Source: Idiomarina sp. (GTDB lineage Bacteria; Pseudomonadota; Gammaproteobacteria; Enterobacterales; Alteromonadaceae). Taken from it: 64,000 bases of DNA. Under the pieces are notes generated by a model. That model did no database searches, was not told the origin of the DNA, and saw nothing but the letters and a program-made list of their open reading frames with translations. Shown piece by piece: positions 17,836 through 28,374 of the stretch. The stretch's first letter is position 1. The number at the start of each line of letters is the position of its first letter. The stretch is from NCBI GenBank assembly GCA_022565355.1, contig JAIUMU010000005.1:62001-126000 (forward strand), in the 5' to 3' direction. Position numbers and translations under genes: made by a program.

Positions 17836-18728
17836 ATACCAGTGTAAGCACCCTTTCTAAATTCTTTGATGCTATCGAACATGGTTCGGTTGGCCTTAAA
17901 TATCTGCCCGTTATTGAATTAGTAGAAGGGGTTGCACATATTCATGGCATTTATTGCCAAATTCACTGGCCACATTATGAAACAATCAACATAGATTCAA
18001 TGTTTAGGCTCATTGAAAAAAATGGCCTTGGCACTATTGTAGATCAGTACTTTGCCGATATAGCGTTGGAAGAGATTGCAACCTCGAAAACCCTTAGTAC
18101 AAGAGATGATCGCGTTTTTATTTCTGCCTACATGGATTCGTTTAACAACAGCAAGTTTCTTGAGCATATAGTGCAGCGTGCGAATGAGCTTAAATTTGAT
18201 TTAAGCCGTTTGGTAATTAGCGTTCAAGAGCATTACCCTAACGAACAAAGCACGCAACACATTGAATTAATTCAACATGCTATGAAATACGGTATTCAGT
18301 TTTGCGGTGTGCTTGGAAAACAAAGCTCAACCCGTACAGAACTCATTCTTGGTAACGAGTTTTCTTTCTTAAGAATTGATAGTGCCCTAGTTCAAGAGGT
18401 AGGCACCAATTCACGTATCGAGAAGTATTTGCACAACTATTACGATACAGCCCACAACCTACAAAAAACAGTGGTCGCATGTGGTATTGATAACGAGCAT
18501 ACCTTTATCGCCATGCGCGCCAACGGATAAACAAAATTTACCGGCGGCTTCTTCTCAGATGCGCTATCGAAAAGCGAGCTTGAGCGCCTTATTCAGTATT
18601 GGTGCAATCGCCCTATACATCTTTCAGCAAGAGCACAACAAAGTGCTAAACTTGGAGTTCTCCACTTTCCTAGTAGTGATGAGTTACACAAAAACTCTCA
18701 CGTGATCGCATGGCCTAAGGCAAGATGA
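17832..18728 (+). pseudogene. Degenerate EAL-domain protein interrupted by in-frame TAA at 18528-18530 (annotated ORF ends at 18530)
   Basis: EAL-like scaffold with catalytic motifs lost. After the TAA the same frame continues TKFTGGFFSDALSKSELERLIQYWCNRPIHLSARAQQSAKLGVLHFPSSDELHKNSHVIAWPKAR and stops at 18726-18728, overlapping ATG 18725 of the next gene. Confidence 0.75.
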
Positions 18729-20413
18729 CAAATACTGAAACAACAACTGAAACTCTATTAATTAAAATCGCTCGGGAATATTTAAATCTTCCTCTTGAGC
18801 AGGCTGAACGGGCGATTCAATCCTCTCTGAAAGAAATGGCAACCTTTGTTGGTGCAGATCGTGCGTATATCTTCCGCTACGATCTTGTGGCTATGGAAGC
18901 ATCAAATACGTATGAATGGTGTGCAGAGGGAATTAGTGCGGAAATCGATAACCTGCAAAATACAGACGTAAGCTTTATTCCCGATTGGCTTGAGGCACAC
19001 AGCCAAGGTAAAGAGTTGTATATTCCTGATGTATTAGCACTACCTGCAGATAGCGGTATTCGAGAGATTCTAGAGCCCCAAGATGTAAAAAGCATTATCA
19101 CTGTGCCTATGCTTGATGATGGCAACTTAATTGGTTTTGTGGGCTTTGATAGCGTACGCAATCATCATGTTTACACCGATAAAGAACACAAGCTGTTATC
19201 CCTGTATGCAGAAATGCTGGTGAATATTGGTTCTCGAGAGGCAGCTTTTAATAAGCTTCTCGCTGAACGCGAGCGCGCAGAAAAGGCGAATAAAGAGAAA
19301 TCATTATTCTTAGCGAATATGAGCCATGAAATTCGCACACCACTAAACGCCATTATTGGTTATTGTGATCTATTAAATGAAACATCTCTCGATCAACAGC
19401 AGCATGAGTTCGTAACCACAGTACAGTATTCTTCCAATTTACTGCTCGGTATTGTGAACGATATCCTGGATTTCTCAAAAATAGAAGCCGGAAAGCTCGC
19501 CTTAGAACAGGAAGCAGTATCCCTATCTGCGATCGCTGAACAATTGTTCAAGCTATTCGAACAAAAAGCCGAAAAGAAGGGCATTGCACTCAATATATTG
19601 CTCGATGTAGGAGAGCATGATTGGGTAGTTACCGATACACTTCGCTTTACGCAAGTATTAATGAACCTCACGAATAATGCTCTGAAATTCACTTACACTG
19701 GCTCGATTCAGATCGTAATTAAATGTACCCAAGTGCATCGTCGCTTTGCGGATTATTATATCGCTGTAGAAGATTCCGGAATCGGCATGGACAAAGAGCT
19801 CGTGAGCCGATTATTTCAGCCTTTCGAGCAAGCCGACCACAGTACTAGCCGTAAATACGGTGGTACTGGGCTGGGTTTGGCGATCAGCCAGCGGATTATT
19901 AATGCGTTAGGGAGTAAGTTACAGGTAGAATCTGAGCCAGGAATCGGCTCTAAGTTTTACAGTAACCTAAGTTTTAAACGCGCAAATGCAATAGATACAA
20001 TAGACATCACGAAGCAAACAAATGCCATAGCAATCCCAGACCTTGCCCGATACAGCATTTTAATTGCTGAAGATGTGAAACTGAATCGTGATTTGTTGCG
20101 CCATTTATTCCAGCCTACAGGCTGTACCCTAACATTTGCGGAGAATGGCCAAGAGGCCGTTGATCTGGCCTTAAAGAGTAGCTTTGATCTTATTATTATG
20201 GATCTACAGATGCCCATTCTCGATGGCTTCGAAGCTAGTAAACGGATTACTGCAAATCAACCCAATACCAAAATTATCGCGCTTTCCGCGGCCTCTTCGG
20301 AATTAGATATTCAACGTTCAGCTGCATCTGGGATTCTTTTGCACCTTGCTAAGCCTGTGCGTAGATCTGAATTGTACAGTAGCGTACAAAGCACATTAAC
20401 ATCGAATACATGA
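18725..20413 (+). CDS. GAF - HisKA - HATPase - REC hybrid histidine kinase
   Basis: GAF region, FLANMSHEIRTPLNAIIGY H-box, YGGTGLGLAISQ, C-terminal REC IIMDLQMPILDG. Confidence 0.92.
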   Translation: MTNTETTTETLLIKIAREYLNLPLEQAERAIQSSLKEMATFVGADRAYIFRYDLVAMEASNTYEWCAEGISAEIDNLQNTDVSFIPDWLEAHSQGKELYIPDVLALPADSGIREILEPQDVKSIITVPMLDDGNLIGFVGFDSVRNHHVYTDKEHKLLSLYAEMLVNIGSREAAFNKLLAERERAEKANKEKSLFLANMSHEIRTPLNAIIGYCDLLNETSLDQQQHEFVTTVQYSSNLLLGIVNDILDFSKIEAGKLALEQEAVSLSAIAEQLFKLFEQKAEKKGIALNILLDVGEHDWVVTDTLRFTQVLMNLTNNALKFTYTGSIQIVIKCTQVHRRFADYYIAVEDSGIGMDKELVSRLFQPFEQADHSTSRKYGGTGLGLAISQRIINALGSKLQVESEPGIGSKFYSNLSFKRANAIDTIDITKQTNAIAIPDLARYSILIAEDVKLNRDLLRHLFQPTGCTLTFAENGQEAVDLALKSSFDLIIMDLQMPILDGFEASKRITANQPNTKIIALSAASSELDIQRSAASGILLHLAKPVRRSELYSSVQSTLTSNT

Positions 20414-20430
20414 TGAACATGGCATAGCAA

Positions 20431-22812
20431 ATGATACGCGAACACGTAGCCACCCAGCCCAAATCTCTAGTGTTAATGCTAAGTGGCTTACTGCTCGCTG
20501 TATTCGTTAATTTCTTCCCTGCCCCTTTTATTTACAGTAACCAATTATTTTTCGGTAATGCGATAGCAATCGCCTTCGCAGTTTTATATGGCCCTCGATT
20601 TGCACTGATCACATCGCTAGCCGCAAGCACCGTTACCTATATATATTGGCAACATGCGCTTGGTTTTATTCCATTTGCACTTGAAGTTCTGGTGGTAGTG
20701 TTTGCCCTACACATCAAGCGTAGTATCTTAATTTCCGGGCTACTATTTTGGCTCAGCTTGGGGCCTATCGTTGTGTTTGCCCTGTATTATCTATTCAGTG
20801 ATTTTTCCGCTACTGGCATTGAAACCATAACCCTCAAATACATCCTAAATGGTATTATGAATATACTGCTGGGTTACATCCTGTTTCATCTTGTTCGAGT
20901 TCTTAAACTCGAACAAAGCGTTCGCTACCGTATTACCACATCCGAACTCTTATTGAATAGTGGCTTTTTTATTGCACTCAGTATTTCTACACTCATTATT
21001 TACTTCTGGTTATTAGCCGTAAACAAAGAGCTGTACTCGCAACTAGAAACACGAGCTCTCAATTTCAGCAATGCTATTCAACAAACTACCGATAATCACA
21101 TCGAAAAACATATATTAGCGATTCGCACCCTCGCCAACACCATTACTGAAACTGCTGCAATTGAGTACCACCATAACTTGCTGCAGAATACCGGCAGGCT
21201 TTATCCAGCGTATATAACAATGCTAGCCACAGATGCTAACGGCGAGCTCATTGCTACCTGGCCAAGCGATATGCTGGCAAGAGCACAAGAAAGTGGCATT
21301 ACCAATGTGCGGGGGCGAGATTATTTCCAAGTTGCGAAAGAAAGTGGCTCTGCATTTGTATCGAATGCATTTCGCGGCCAAGGCTTTGGTAATGATCCCA
21401 TAGTGGCAATCTCTGCCCCCTACTATTTGCACGATCAGTTTGCGGGTGTGATCGAAGGCTCACTGAATCTAGCGGAACTGCATGAGTTTTTGTTACCAGA
21501 TACCCAACATGACGCCAATTATATTATTGCCGATGGTTCCGGTTCGGTGATCTACGCTTCACCTGAGTTACAGTTGTCACCCTTACAAGAGCTTGGGCAA
21601 ACGCTTTCCAATTACACATACAGTAATCAACCTACTCCCGTTGTATATGCCCCAACAGGCAATGAGTACGTAACTTACCAAGTACGATTACCACGAAGTG
21701 GCTGGAGCATTACAGCACTTATTCCAATGGGTGAGTATGAACAGAAATTAAGTAACTACCTATTTGGTTCCTTTGCTCTGCTACTGATACTATCTATCCT
21801 GTTTGGCACTATCACATATTTGATAGCCCGCATACTTACAAAGCCGATTGGCGTTTTAATTAACCATATTAATACGGCTAAAAGTAATAACGATATTATT
21901 CCCTTAGAGAAGCAGGAAATAGGGTATTTAAAAGAGTTAAATGATCTTACATCCGGCTATCACGATTTTACCGTGAACCTTAATAAAACAATGCGCAGCT
22001 TAAAGCGCAGTAACGTGCTGAATGAAGAACTTAATAACCGCTTGCAAATATTGAATACAAGCCTCGAAAAGCGTGTTTTACAGCGTACAGAACAGCTTGA
22101 ACTAGCACTTGAATCTGTGAAGGCCGCGAATGAAATGAAATCGAGCTTTATGGCGAATATGAGCCATGAAATCCGCACGCCGTTACATGGTATTTTGGGG
22201 ATGACAGAAGTTCTATTGCATCAACAACACCCAGAAGATGTACAGCAGCAGCTACAAATAATTCAGCAATCTGGGCAGCATTTACAAGTAATCTTAAATG
22301 ACATACTCGATTTCTCAAAACTAGAAGCCGGAAAGCTTAGTATTCACAGAAAGCCCATCAACATTGCTAGTTTCATTCATCGCCTTGCAGATTCATATCA
22401 AGCCAATGCCAGTAAAAAAGGATTAGCACTCAATACATACTTGGATAACAACCTGCCAAGTATGCTGCTCATTGATGAAGTGAGAGTACGGCAAATTTTA
22501 GGCAACCTAATAAGTAACGCGATCAAATTTACAGATAAGGGTAGTGCAAATATTCAGGTTAGCTATGCAAATAATACGCTCACAATCGCGATTATAGATA
22601 GCGGCATTGGTATTAGTGAAAGTGATATGAAACGTTTGTATCAACCCTTTCAACAGCTTGATGATAGTGGCGCGAGACGATACGAGGGTACTGGCTTAGG
22701 TTTAGCCATATCAATGCAATTGGCCCAACTTATGGGGGCAACCTTGGAGTGTAAAAGTACTGTTGGGAGTGGGACAACCTTCACATTAGCGCTGAAGGTT
22801 AAAGCGGTTTAA
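20431..22812 (+). CDS. Membrane histidine kinase with integral N-terminus, Cache-like periplasmic sensor, HAMP-like, HisKA and HATPase
   Basis: About eight TM segments, extracytoplasmic NVRGRDYFQVAKESG...GVIEGSLNL, FMANMSHEIRTPLHGILGM, YEGTGLGLAISM. Confidence 0.9.
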   Translation: MIREHVATQPKSLVLMLSGLLLAVFVNFFPAPFIYSNQLFFGNAIAIAFAVLYGPRFALITSLAASTVTYIYWQHALGFIPFALEVLVVVFALHIKRSILISGLLFWLSLGPIVVFALYYLFSDFSATGIETITLKYILNGIMNILLGYILFHLVRVLKLEQSVRYRITTSELLLNSGFFIALSISTLIIYFWLLAVNKELYSQLETRALNFSNAIQQTTDNHIEKHILAIRTLANTITETAAIEYHHNLLQNTGRLYPAYITMLATDANGELIATWPSDMLARAQESGITNVRGRDYFQVAKESGSAFVSNAFRGQGFGNDPIVAISAPYYLHDQFAGVIEGSLNLAELHEFLLPDTQHDANYIIADGSGSVIYASPELQLSPLQELGQTLSNYTYSNQPTPVVYAPTGNEYVTYQVRLPRSGWSITALIPMGEYEQKLSNYLFGSFALLLILSILFGTITYLIARILTKPIGVLINHINTAKSNNDIIPLEKQEIGYLKELNDLTSGYHDFTVNLNKTMRSLKRSNVLNEELNNRLQILNTSLEKRVLQRTEQLELALESVKAANEMKSSFMANMSHEIRTPLHGILGMTEVLLHQQHPEDVQQQLQIIQQSGQHLQVILNDILDFSKLEAGKLSIHRKPINIASFIHRLADSYQANASKKGLALNTYLDNNLPSMLLIDEVRVRQILGNLISNAIKFTDKGSANIQVSYANNTLTIAIIDSGIGISESDMKRLYQPFQQLDDSGARRYEGTGLGLAISMQLAQLMGATLECKSTVGSGTTFTLALKVKAV

Positions 22813-22819
22813 AAGAAGG

Positions 22820-23239
22820 TTATAGAAACAAACGAGTAATTGTGTTTGCGAGCTGTTCACGCGTATATGGCTTGGTGAGGGTGCCTTGAATATCGAGCTT
22901 TTCGTATTTACCTTCACTAAGGCCAATGGCATCGGCTGTTAACAATAAAATAGGGGCGGAAGAAGCTGCTTTATCTTCTCCCGCCCGAATCATCTCAACT
23001 GCTTTTATACCATCCACAATCGGCATCATCGCGTCTAATATAATGAGATCAAAGGTTTCCTCGCGAGCCTTACTTATCGCCTGTTCACCATTCTCAACTA
23101 TCGTGCATCTCGCCCCCAACGATTGCAGAAAGAAACGAATAATTAACTGACTCGCTTGGTTATCTTCCGCTACAAGAACAGTAAGATTCTCCGGGAGAGC
23201 TGACAACTCTTGCTCACTGTTCACTATAAAGGTACCCAA
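22820..23239 (-). CDS. Stand-alone receiver-domain response regulator
   Basis: LTVLVAEDNQASQLIIRFFLQSLGARCTIVENGEQA...LIILDAMMPIVDG. Confidence 0.9.
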   Translation of the reverse strand: MGTFIVNSEQELSALPENLTVLVAEDNQASQLIIRFFLQSLGARCTIVENGEQAISKAREETFDLIILDAMMPIVDGIKAVEMIRAGEDKAASSAPILLLTADAIGLSEGKYEKLDIQGTLTKPYTREQLANTITRLFL

Positions 23240-23336
23240 ACATTTTGCAGCGAAGATATATCAATATTACACCCTAGAAACAACTTAATCAACATATTCA
23301 TCAAAATTGATATATACGCTTAAATTAAATTTATCG

Positions 23337-24005
23337 TTACGCATCCAAACTCATCGAAAGGATCTTCGATAAATGCGCATAAGGCAGCCCCGTTTCCGCA
23401 TGCCATTGATTAAACACTTGCTGCGCTTGTTTTAGCGCCTTCTGGCTGCCTGGGGTGGCATCTAACAAGTTATGGTTTTGCAGTGCGGTAACCACATCAT
23501 TCGTAAGAATGAAGCCATCGTAACCTACCATGCGCAGAAAATATTGAGCACTAGCGCCGCCAAGGCGAGAGCCGTTCTTCTTCAGCCAAATTAGTAATCC
23601 CATTTGGTCATTCGCTGGCCACTGCGCCAAAAACGCACCAAAGCTGCCATGTTCCTCTGCGGCCTCCATGATCATGAAGGCATTACGGGGCACTGTGGCT
23701 ATTTTTTGCATATTGCGCACGATGCGTTCATCTTGCGCCAAGCTATCTAAACGCTCTGGCGGCACCTGCGCCCAATACAACGGAACAAACCCGCTAAACG
23801 CCTCTTCAAAGCCTGGCCATTTGTTTTCAATTACGCGCCATACAAAACCAGCGCGAAACACGCACTTGGTAATTGCCGCTAAATAGCGGTCATCGCCGAT
23901 GGCCGCAAGCTCTTGCGCCGAAGCAACATACGGAAGGTGCTCTTGAATTGCCTTTTTGCTACCTTTACGCGCTACCGCGCGCTCATAAAAATAATCAAAT
24001 TTCAT
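23337..24005 (-). CDS. DNA-3-methyladenine glycosylase I family protein
   Basis: ITKCVFRAGFVWRVIENKWPGFEEAFSGF and helical pattern of the Tag family. Confidence 0.75.
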   Translation of the reverse strand: MKFDYFYERAVARKGSKKAIQEHLPYVASAQELAAIGDDRYLAAITKCVFRAGFVWRVIENKWPGFEEAFSGFVPLYWAQVPPERLDSLAQDERIVRNMQKIATVPRNAFMIMEAAEEHGSFGAFLAQWPANDQMGLLIWLKKNGSRLGGASAQYFLRMVGYDGFILTNDVVTALQNHNLLDATPGSQKALKQAQQVFNQWHAETGLPYAHLSKILSMSLDA

Positions 24006-24184
24006 GATTTCTCACACTTTTGCCTGTACGTTATGAGTAGATACTCCAATACCAAGCATATCGTTTTACGCCCGCTGTAACTATTACTATAAAACTGCGT
24101 GCACAATAGGTAACTAAACGCGTTCAAGCTGAACCGTTTGTACACATACAGCGTAATTATCTCTTTACCCAACACGGATATACT

Positions 24185-24355
24185 ATGTTTAACTTATTCA
24201 AGCCCAACCCAACGAAAAAGCTACGCAAGCAGCTGGCGAAATTGCAGCAAGAATCGATGGAAGCTACCCGCAAAGGCGATATTCGCAAAAGCTCTGAACT
24301 CTCTGCAGAGGCCGATGTGATTTGGAAAGAAATACAGAAGCTAGAAGAGAAGTGA
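24185..24355 (+). CDS. Small protein of DUF6435 / Lacal_2735 type (56 aa)
   Basis: MFNLFKPNPTKKLRKQLAKLQQESMEATRKGDIRKSSELSAEADVIWKEIQKLEEK; not in the ORF track because of its size. Confidence 0.75.
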   Translation: MFNLFKPNPTKKLRKQLAKLQQESMEATRKGDIRKSSELSAEADVIWKEIQKLEEK

Positions 24356-24435
24356 GCACCTACTAACCAATTTGCACTGTAAAAGTGGCGCTGCAGTAAG
24401 CAAGCTGGGCAAACACCGTAGCACTAAAAAGTGGG

Positions 24436-24828
24436 CTAGCCGCTAAGCTGCCACCACCCATACAATGCAGCAACGCTGAGTAAAGCCGCTGCGCCGTAAC
24501 AAATGACCACGCTAAGCAACCCACCCCCTATCTGCAAATCATGCAAACCATGGCGAATTCTATGGGCAGCATGAAATGCTGGTAGGCATATTACCGCACC
24601 GGTAAATAACAAGCCCCAGATGTCGGCATACCAGCTTACGATTTGGCTGTAATCAAGGGTAATGAACCCGAGCGGGGCAAGAATGGCAAACACCAGCACT
24701 ACCGCTGGCACGAATACGGCAAAGCACACACCGCCTGCACTAAATAAACTCCACCAAATCGGTTCTAAATGTAGCCCATGCCAGCGGCTACTTTTTGCAG
24801 TGGATGGAAGCTTTGCATGGGTTTTCAT
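24436..24828 (-). CDS. frdD: Fumarate reductase subunit D (membrane anchor)
   Basis: EPIWWSLFSAGGVCFAVFVPAVVLVFAILAPLG ... AAHRIRHGLHDL; position after frdC. Confidence 0.9.
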   Translation of the reverse strand: MKTHAKLPSTAKSSRWHGLHLEPIWWSLFSAGGVCFAVFVPAVVLVFAILAPLGFITLDYSQIVSWYADIWGLLFTGAVICLPAFHAAHRIRHGLHDLQIGGGLLSVVICYGAAALLSVAALYGWWQLSG

Positions 24829-25214
24829 ATTGCCCCCTGAGAATTACCAAACAGCCATAAAAACAATACGATTACCGCCAACACCGCAGCCCATTGCACT
24901 GCCACCATCAGTGCCGGTGGTAATAAACGCGCACCAATACGAATTGGCATTACCCGCGGAAACAACTGGAAAAAAGTAAAGGCGTGGTACAAAGCTGCCA
25001 CTAAGGCTAGGCCATGCAGGGCTAATACCCATGGGCGCGCCATAAAAGCCTGCCAACTAGCGAACTGCTCTGGGCTAGCAAGGCTATAAATGCCCGCAAG
25101 CAAGCTGCAAAGCAAAAACACTAAAGGCAATACGGTTGCTTCGCGCAACATATACAGCATGAAGAAACGATGTTTTAGCCACCATGAACCGGTTAACTCA
25201 GGCTTATAACTCAT
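24825..25214 (-). CDS. frdC: Fumarate reductase subunit C (membrane anchor)
   Basis: MSYKPELTGSWWLKHRFFMLYMLREATVLPLVFLL; internal ATG at 25214 fits FrdC better than the track start at 25349. Confidence 0.9.
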   Translation of the reverse strand: MSYKPELTGSWWLKHRFFMLYMLREATVLPLVFLLCSLLAGIYSLASPEQFASWQAFMARPWVLALHGLALVAALYHAFTFFQLFPRVMPIRIGARLLPPALMVAVQWAAVLAVIVLFLWLFGNSQGAI

Positions 25215-25216
25215 GG

Positions 25217-26020
25217 CTAGCCCCTTCCAGTAAACATTTGAATAAGCATGCTTTTCGCCGATTCCACTTTGCCTTGGTTCACGGCAGCCGCAGGATCTAC
25301 ATGTTTCGGACACACATCTGAGCAAAACCCCACAAAGGTACAACTCCACACGCCGTTATGGCCATTCAGCACCGGCATTCGTGCGGCTTTACCCTGATCG
25401 CGGCTATCTAAATTATACCGCTGCGCCAGCGCAATCGCGGCTGGGCCAACGAACTCAGGATTTAAACCAAACTGTGGGCATGCCGAGTAGCACAATCCAC
25501 AATTGATACAATTAGCAAATTGCTTATATTTCGCTAACTGAGCTGGGGTTTGTTTGTTGGTTTGCGCAAGGGTTTGCGCATGTTTTTCCAAGGGCGTTTC
25601 ATCTGCGCCAGCATCGGTAATGAGGTAAGGTTTTACCGCCTCTAAGTGCACTAAAAACTCATTCATATCCACAATTAAATCGCGCTCTACCGTGAAATGC
25701 GCCAGTGGCTGAATGCGAATCTCGGCAGCGCTTACCGCAGCGGTAGATTCCGAGGCAAGATAATTACGTGGAAGATAGTTACGTAAAAAATCCTTACACC
25801 CTAGCTTAGGAATACCGTTTACCATTACCCCGCAAGAGCCACAAATTGCCATACGGCAGCTCCAACGAAAGCTTAAACTCGGATCAAGCTCTTCCTTAAT
25901 GTAATTCAGTGCATCTAAAATCGATGTGCTCTCATCAAACGGCACCGTAAAGTGCTGCCAAAACGGTTCGGCATGCTCATGCGGCAGGTAGCGCTGCACT
26001 GCAATACTGCAATTACGCAT
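25217..26020 (-). CDS. frdB: Fumarate reductase iron-sulfur subunit
   Basis: [52 protein letters not shown]; start MRNCSIAV at 26020. Confidence 0.93.
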   Translation of the reverse strand: MRNCSIAVQRYLPHEHAEPFWQHFTVPFDESTSILDALNYIKEELDPSLSFRWSCRMAICGSCGVMVNGIPKLGCKDFLRNYLPRNYLASESTAAVSAAEIRIQPLAHFTVERDLIVDMNEFLVHLEAVKPYLITDAGADETPLEKHAQTLAQTNKQTPAQLAKYKQFANCINCGLCYSACPQFGLNPEFVGPAAIALAQRYNLDSRDQGKAARMPVLNGHNGVWSCTFVGFCSDVCPKHVDPAAAVNQGKVESAKSMLIQMFTGRG

Positions 26021-27848
26021 CTTTTGCTCCTTCCCCGGCAGTTTGGCCACCATACAAGCGCTCGGCTGGAGCAGAAATATGCGTATCTACTGCCTGCCAA
26101 CGCAGTTCAGCTGGCGCATTGGCCCGGAAAAACACCTGGCTGTGTTGTAAGTACTCGGCATCATTACGCGCTTGATATGCACTTTCTAAACGCTGGTGCG
26201 CTCCGCGCGATTCCCGACGCTCTAATGCAGCTAAACAAATAGTTTCCGCCACATCAAGGCAAAACTCTAGCTCTAAACACTGCAGTAAATCGGTATTGTA
26301 AGCGGCGCTAGTATCACCAATACGAATATGCTGCGCATCCTGCTGCAATTGGTGAATTGTAGCCAACGTTTCTTGCAAGCCCGCTTCATCGCGATAAATA
26401 CCGCAGCCGGCCTCCATTGTGGCCACTAAAGCCCGCTTAATGGGCACCCAAGAACGCATCTCGCGCTGGGTATCGCACAAGTGGCTTAGTTTTTGTTGCC
26501 AACGTTGATAACAGCGCTCGCCAATATGGGTTCGTGCCGCTGTATCAACTGCCGCGCTAGCAGCTCCTGCTAGCGCCTGTTTTGCTGCTTGCTCACCAGC
26601 CAAGCGGCCAAATACCAGAAGTTCGGTTAATGAATTCGAGCCTAACCGATTAGCACCATGCAATCCTACCGAAGCACATTCACCAACCGCATATAATCCT
26701 TGAATCGCAGTTTCACAATAACGGTCGGTTGCAATACCGCCCATGGTGTAGTGCACAGCGGGGCGAATCGGAATAAGCTGCGTGGCTGGGTCTACGTTTA
26801 CATACGATTGCGCGAGCTCACAAATAAAGGGTAACCGCTCCTGCAAATAGGCTTTGCCCAAATGCCGTAAATCCAGATACACCACATCAGAATCGCCATG
26901 CTTACCAGTGCGGCCAGCCTGCTGCTCATGCCAAAAGGCTTGGGAAAGCTTATCGCGTGGCCCCAGTTCCATGTGCTTATTCTCTGGCTTACCCAGTGGC
27001 GTTTCCGGGCCTAAACCATAATCTTGCAGGTATCTATACCCCGCTTTATTTACCAAAACACCACCTTCACCGCGGCTCGCTTCGGTAATCAGAATGCCGC
27101 TGCCCGGCAAACCAGTAGGGTGATACTGCACAAATTCCATATCGCGTAGCGGCACACCATGGCGATAGGCGATTGCCATGCCATCGCCAGTTACAATGCC
27201 GCCATTGGTGTTGAAGCGAAACACACGGCCAGCGCCGCCGGTAGCCATAATCACCGCCTTTGCGTACAGCACATGCAAGGCCCCGGTGCTAATTTCTAGC
27301 GCCAGCACGCCTTGTACTTGGCGATCATCATTTACCAATAAATCGAGTACGAAGTATTCATCGAAACGTTGAATAGCAGGATATTTCAAAGAGGTTTGAA
27401 ACAGCGTATGCAGCATGTGGAAACCGGTTTTATCGGCGGCAAACCAAGTGCGCTCAGTTTTCATGCCACCAAACCTACGTACCTGCACATCGCCATTCGC
27501 TTGCCGCGACCAGGGGCAACCCCAACGCTCCATTTGCACTAATTCCGCATGCGCATGGCGCACAAAATAATCCACCACCCCTTGTTCTGCCAGCCAATCG
27601 CCACCCGCTACGGTATCGGCAAAATGGGCTTCTACCGTATCATCGGCACGGGTAACTGCTGCGGCGCCACCTTCGGCGGCAACTGTGTGCGAGCGCATGG
27701 GGTAAACTTTCGAGAGCATGGCGATATTCAATGTTGCACCCTGCGCTGTACCCTTTGTTGCGCCCTCTTCCGCCGCAGCAATTGCGGCACGCAATCCAGC
27801 GCCGCCGCCACCTACCACAATCACATCAAACTCGTGCTGTTGCATCAC
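26013..27848 (-). CDS. frdA: Fumarate reductase flavoprotein subunit
   Basis: [31 protein letters not shown] (FAD His), [21 protein letters not shown]. Confidence 0.95.
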   Translation of the reverse strand: MMQQHEFDVIVVGGGGAGLRAAIAAAEEGATKGTAQGATLNIAMLSKVYPMRSHTVAAEGGAAAVTRADDTVEAHFADTVAGGDWLAEQGVVDYFVRHAHAELVQMERWGCPWSRQANGDVQVRRFGGMKTERTWFAADKTGFHMLHTLFQTSLKYPAIQRFDEYFVLDLLVNDDRQVQGVLALEISTGALHVLYAKAVIMATGGAGRVFRFNTNGGIVTGDGMAIAYRHGVPLRDMEFVQYHPTGLPGSGILITEASRGEGGVLVNKAGYRYLQDYGLGPETPLGKPENKHMELGPRDKLSQAFWHEQQAGRTGKHGDSDVVYLDLRHLGKAYLQERLPFICELAQSYVNVDPATQLIPIRPAVHYTMGGIATDRYCETAIQGLYAVGECASVGLHGANRLGSNSLTELLVFGRLAGEQAAKQALAGAASAAVDTAARTHIGERCYQRWQQKLSHLCDTQREMRSWVPIKRALVATMEAGCGIYRDEAGLQETLATIHQLQQDAQHIRIGDTSAAYNTDLLQCLELEFCLDVAETICLAALERRESRGAHQRLESAYQARNDAEYLQHSQVFFRANAPAELRWQAVDTHISAPAERLYGGQTAGEGAKDA

Positions 27849-27857
27849 GTCTCCATG

Positions 27858-28313
27858 CTAGCTCGAAAATTTCTGCAGAATACGATCTAAATGATTGGCA
27901 AATTGTTGCCGATCGGCTTGGTTCAATGGAGGTGGCCCGCCACTTTGCACACCACTGGAGCGCATCGTATCCATAAAATCACGAATATTTAGGCGCTCAC
28001 CAATATTATTTTCAGTAAATAACTCGCCACGCGGGCTTAATGCCTGACCACCTTTCGCAATTACTTCTGCAGCCAAAGGAATATCACTGGTAATGACCAG
28101 ATCATTGGGCTGCACCAAGCGTACAATTTCATTATCAGCTACATCGAAACCCGCCGGCACCTGCACACAGCGGATCAATTTACTGGGCGGCGTTTTAATC
28201 AGCTGATTAGCCACTAATACCAATGGAATCTGCTTACGTGTAGCCGCGCGAAACAATATCTCACGAATCACCACAGGACATGCATCCGCATCTATCCAAA
28301 TTGTTATGCTCAA
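27858..28313 (-). CDS. YaiI/YqxD (DUF188) family protein
   Basis: [20 protein letters not shown]...VLVANQ... [16 protein letters not shown]. Confidence 0.92.
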   Translation of the reverse strand: MSITIWIDADACPVVIREILFRAATRKQIPLVLVANQLIKTPPSKLIRCVQVPAGFDVADNEIVRLVQPNDLVITSDIPLAAEVIAKGGQALSPRGELFTENNIGERLNIRDFMDTMRSSGVQSGGPPPLNQADRQQFANHLDRILQKFSS

Positions 28314-28374
28314 AGTATCTCCTTTGCATGTTTACGCTTTTTTAGCTGTGGGAGGTTATATTCGGCAGGCTACC

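Noticed and set aside
18481-18705. 74-aa plus-strand ORF
   Set aside because: Out of frame with the EAL continuation, which explains the region better and has family-like sequence
24138-24320. 60-aa ORF overlapping the DUF6435-like gene
   Set aside because: Different frame, low-complexity composition; the 24185 ORF is more convincing
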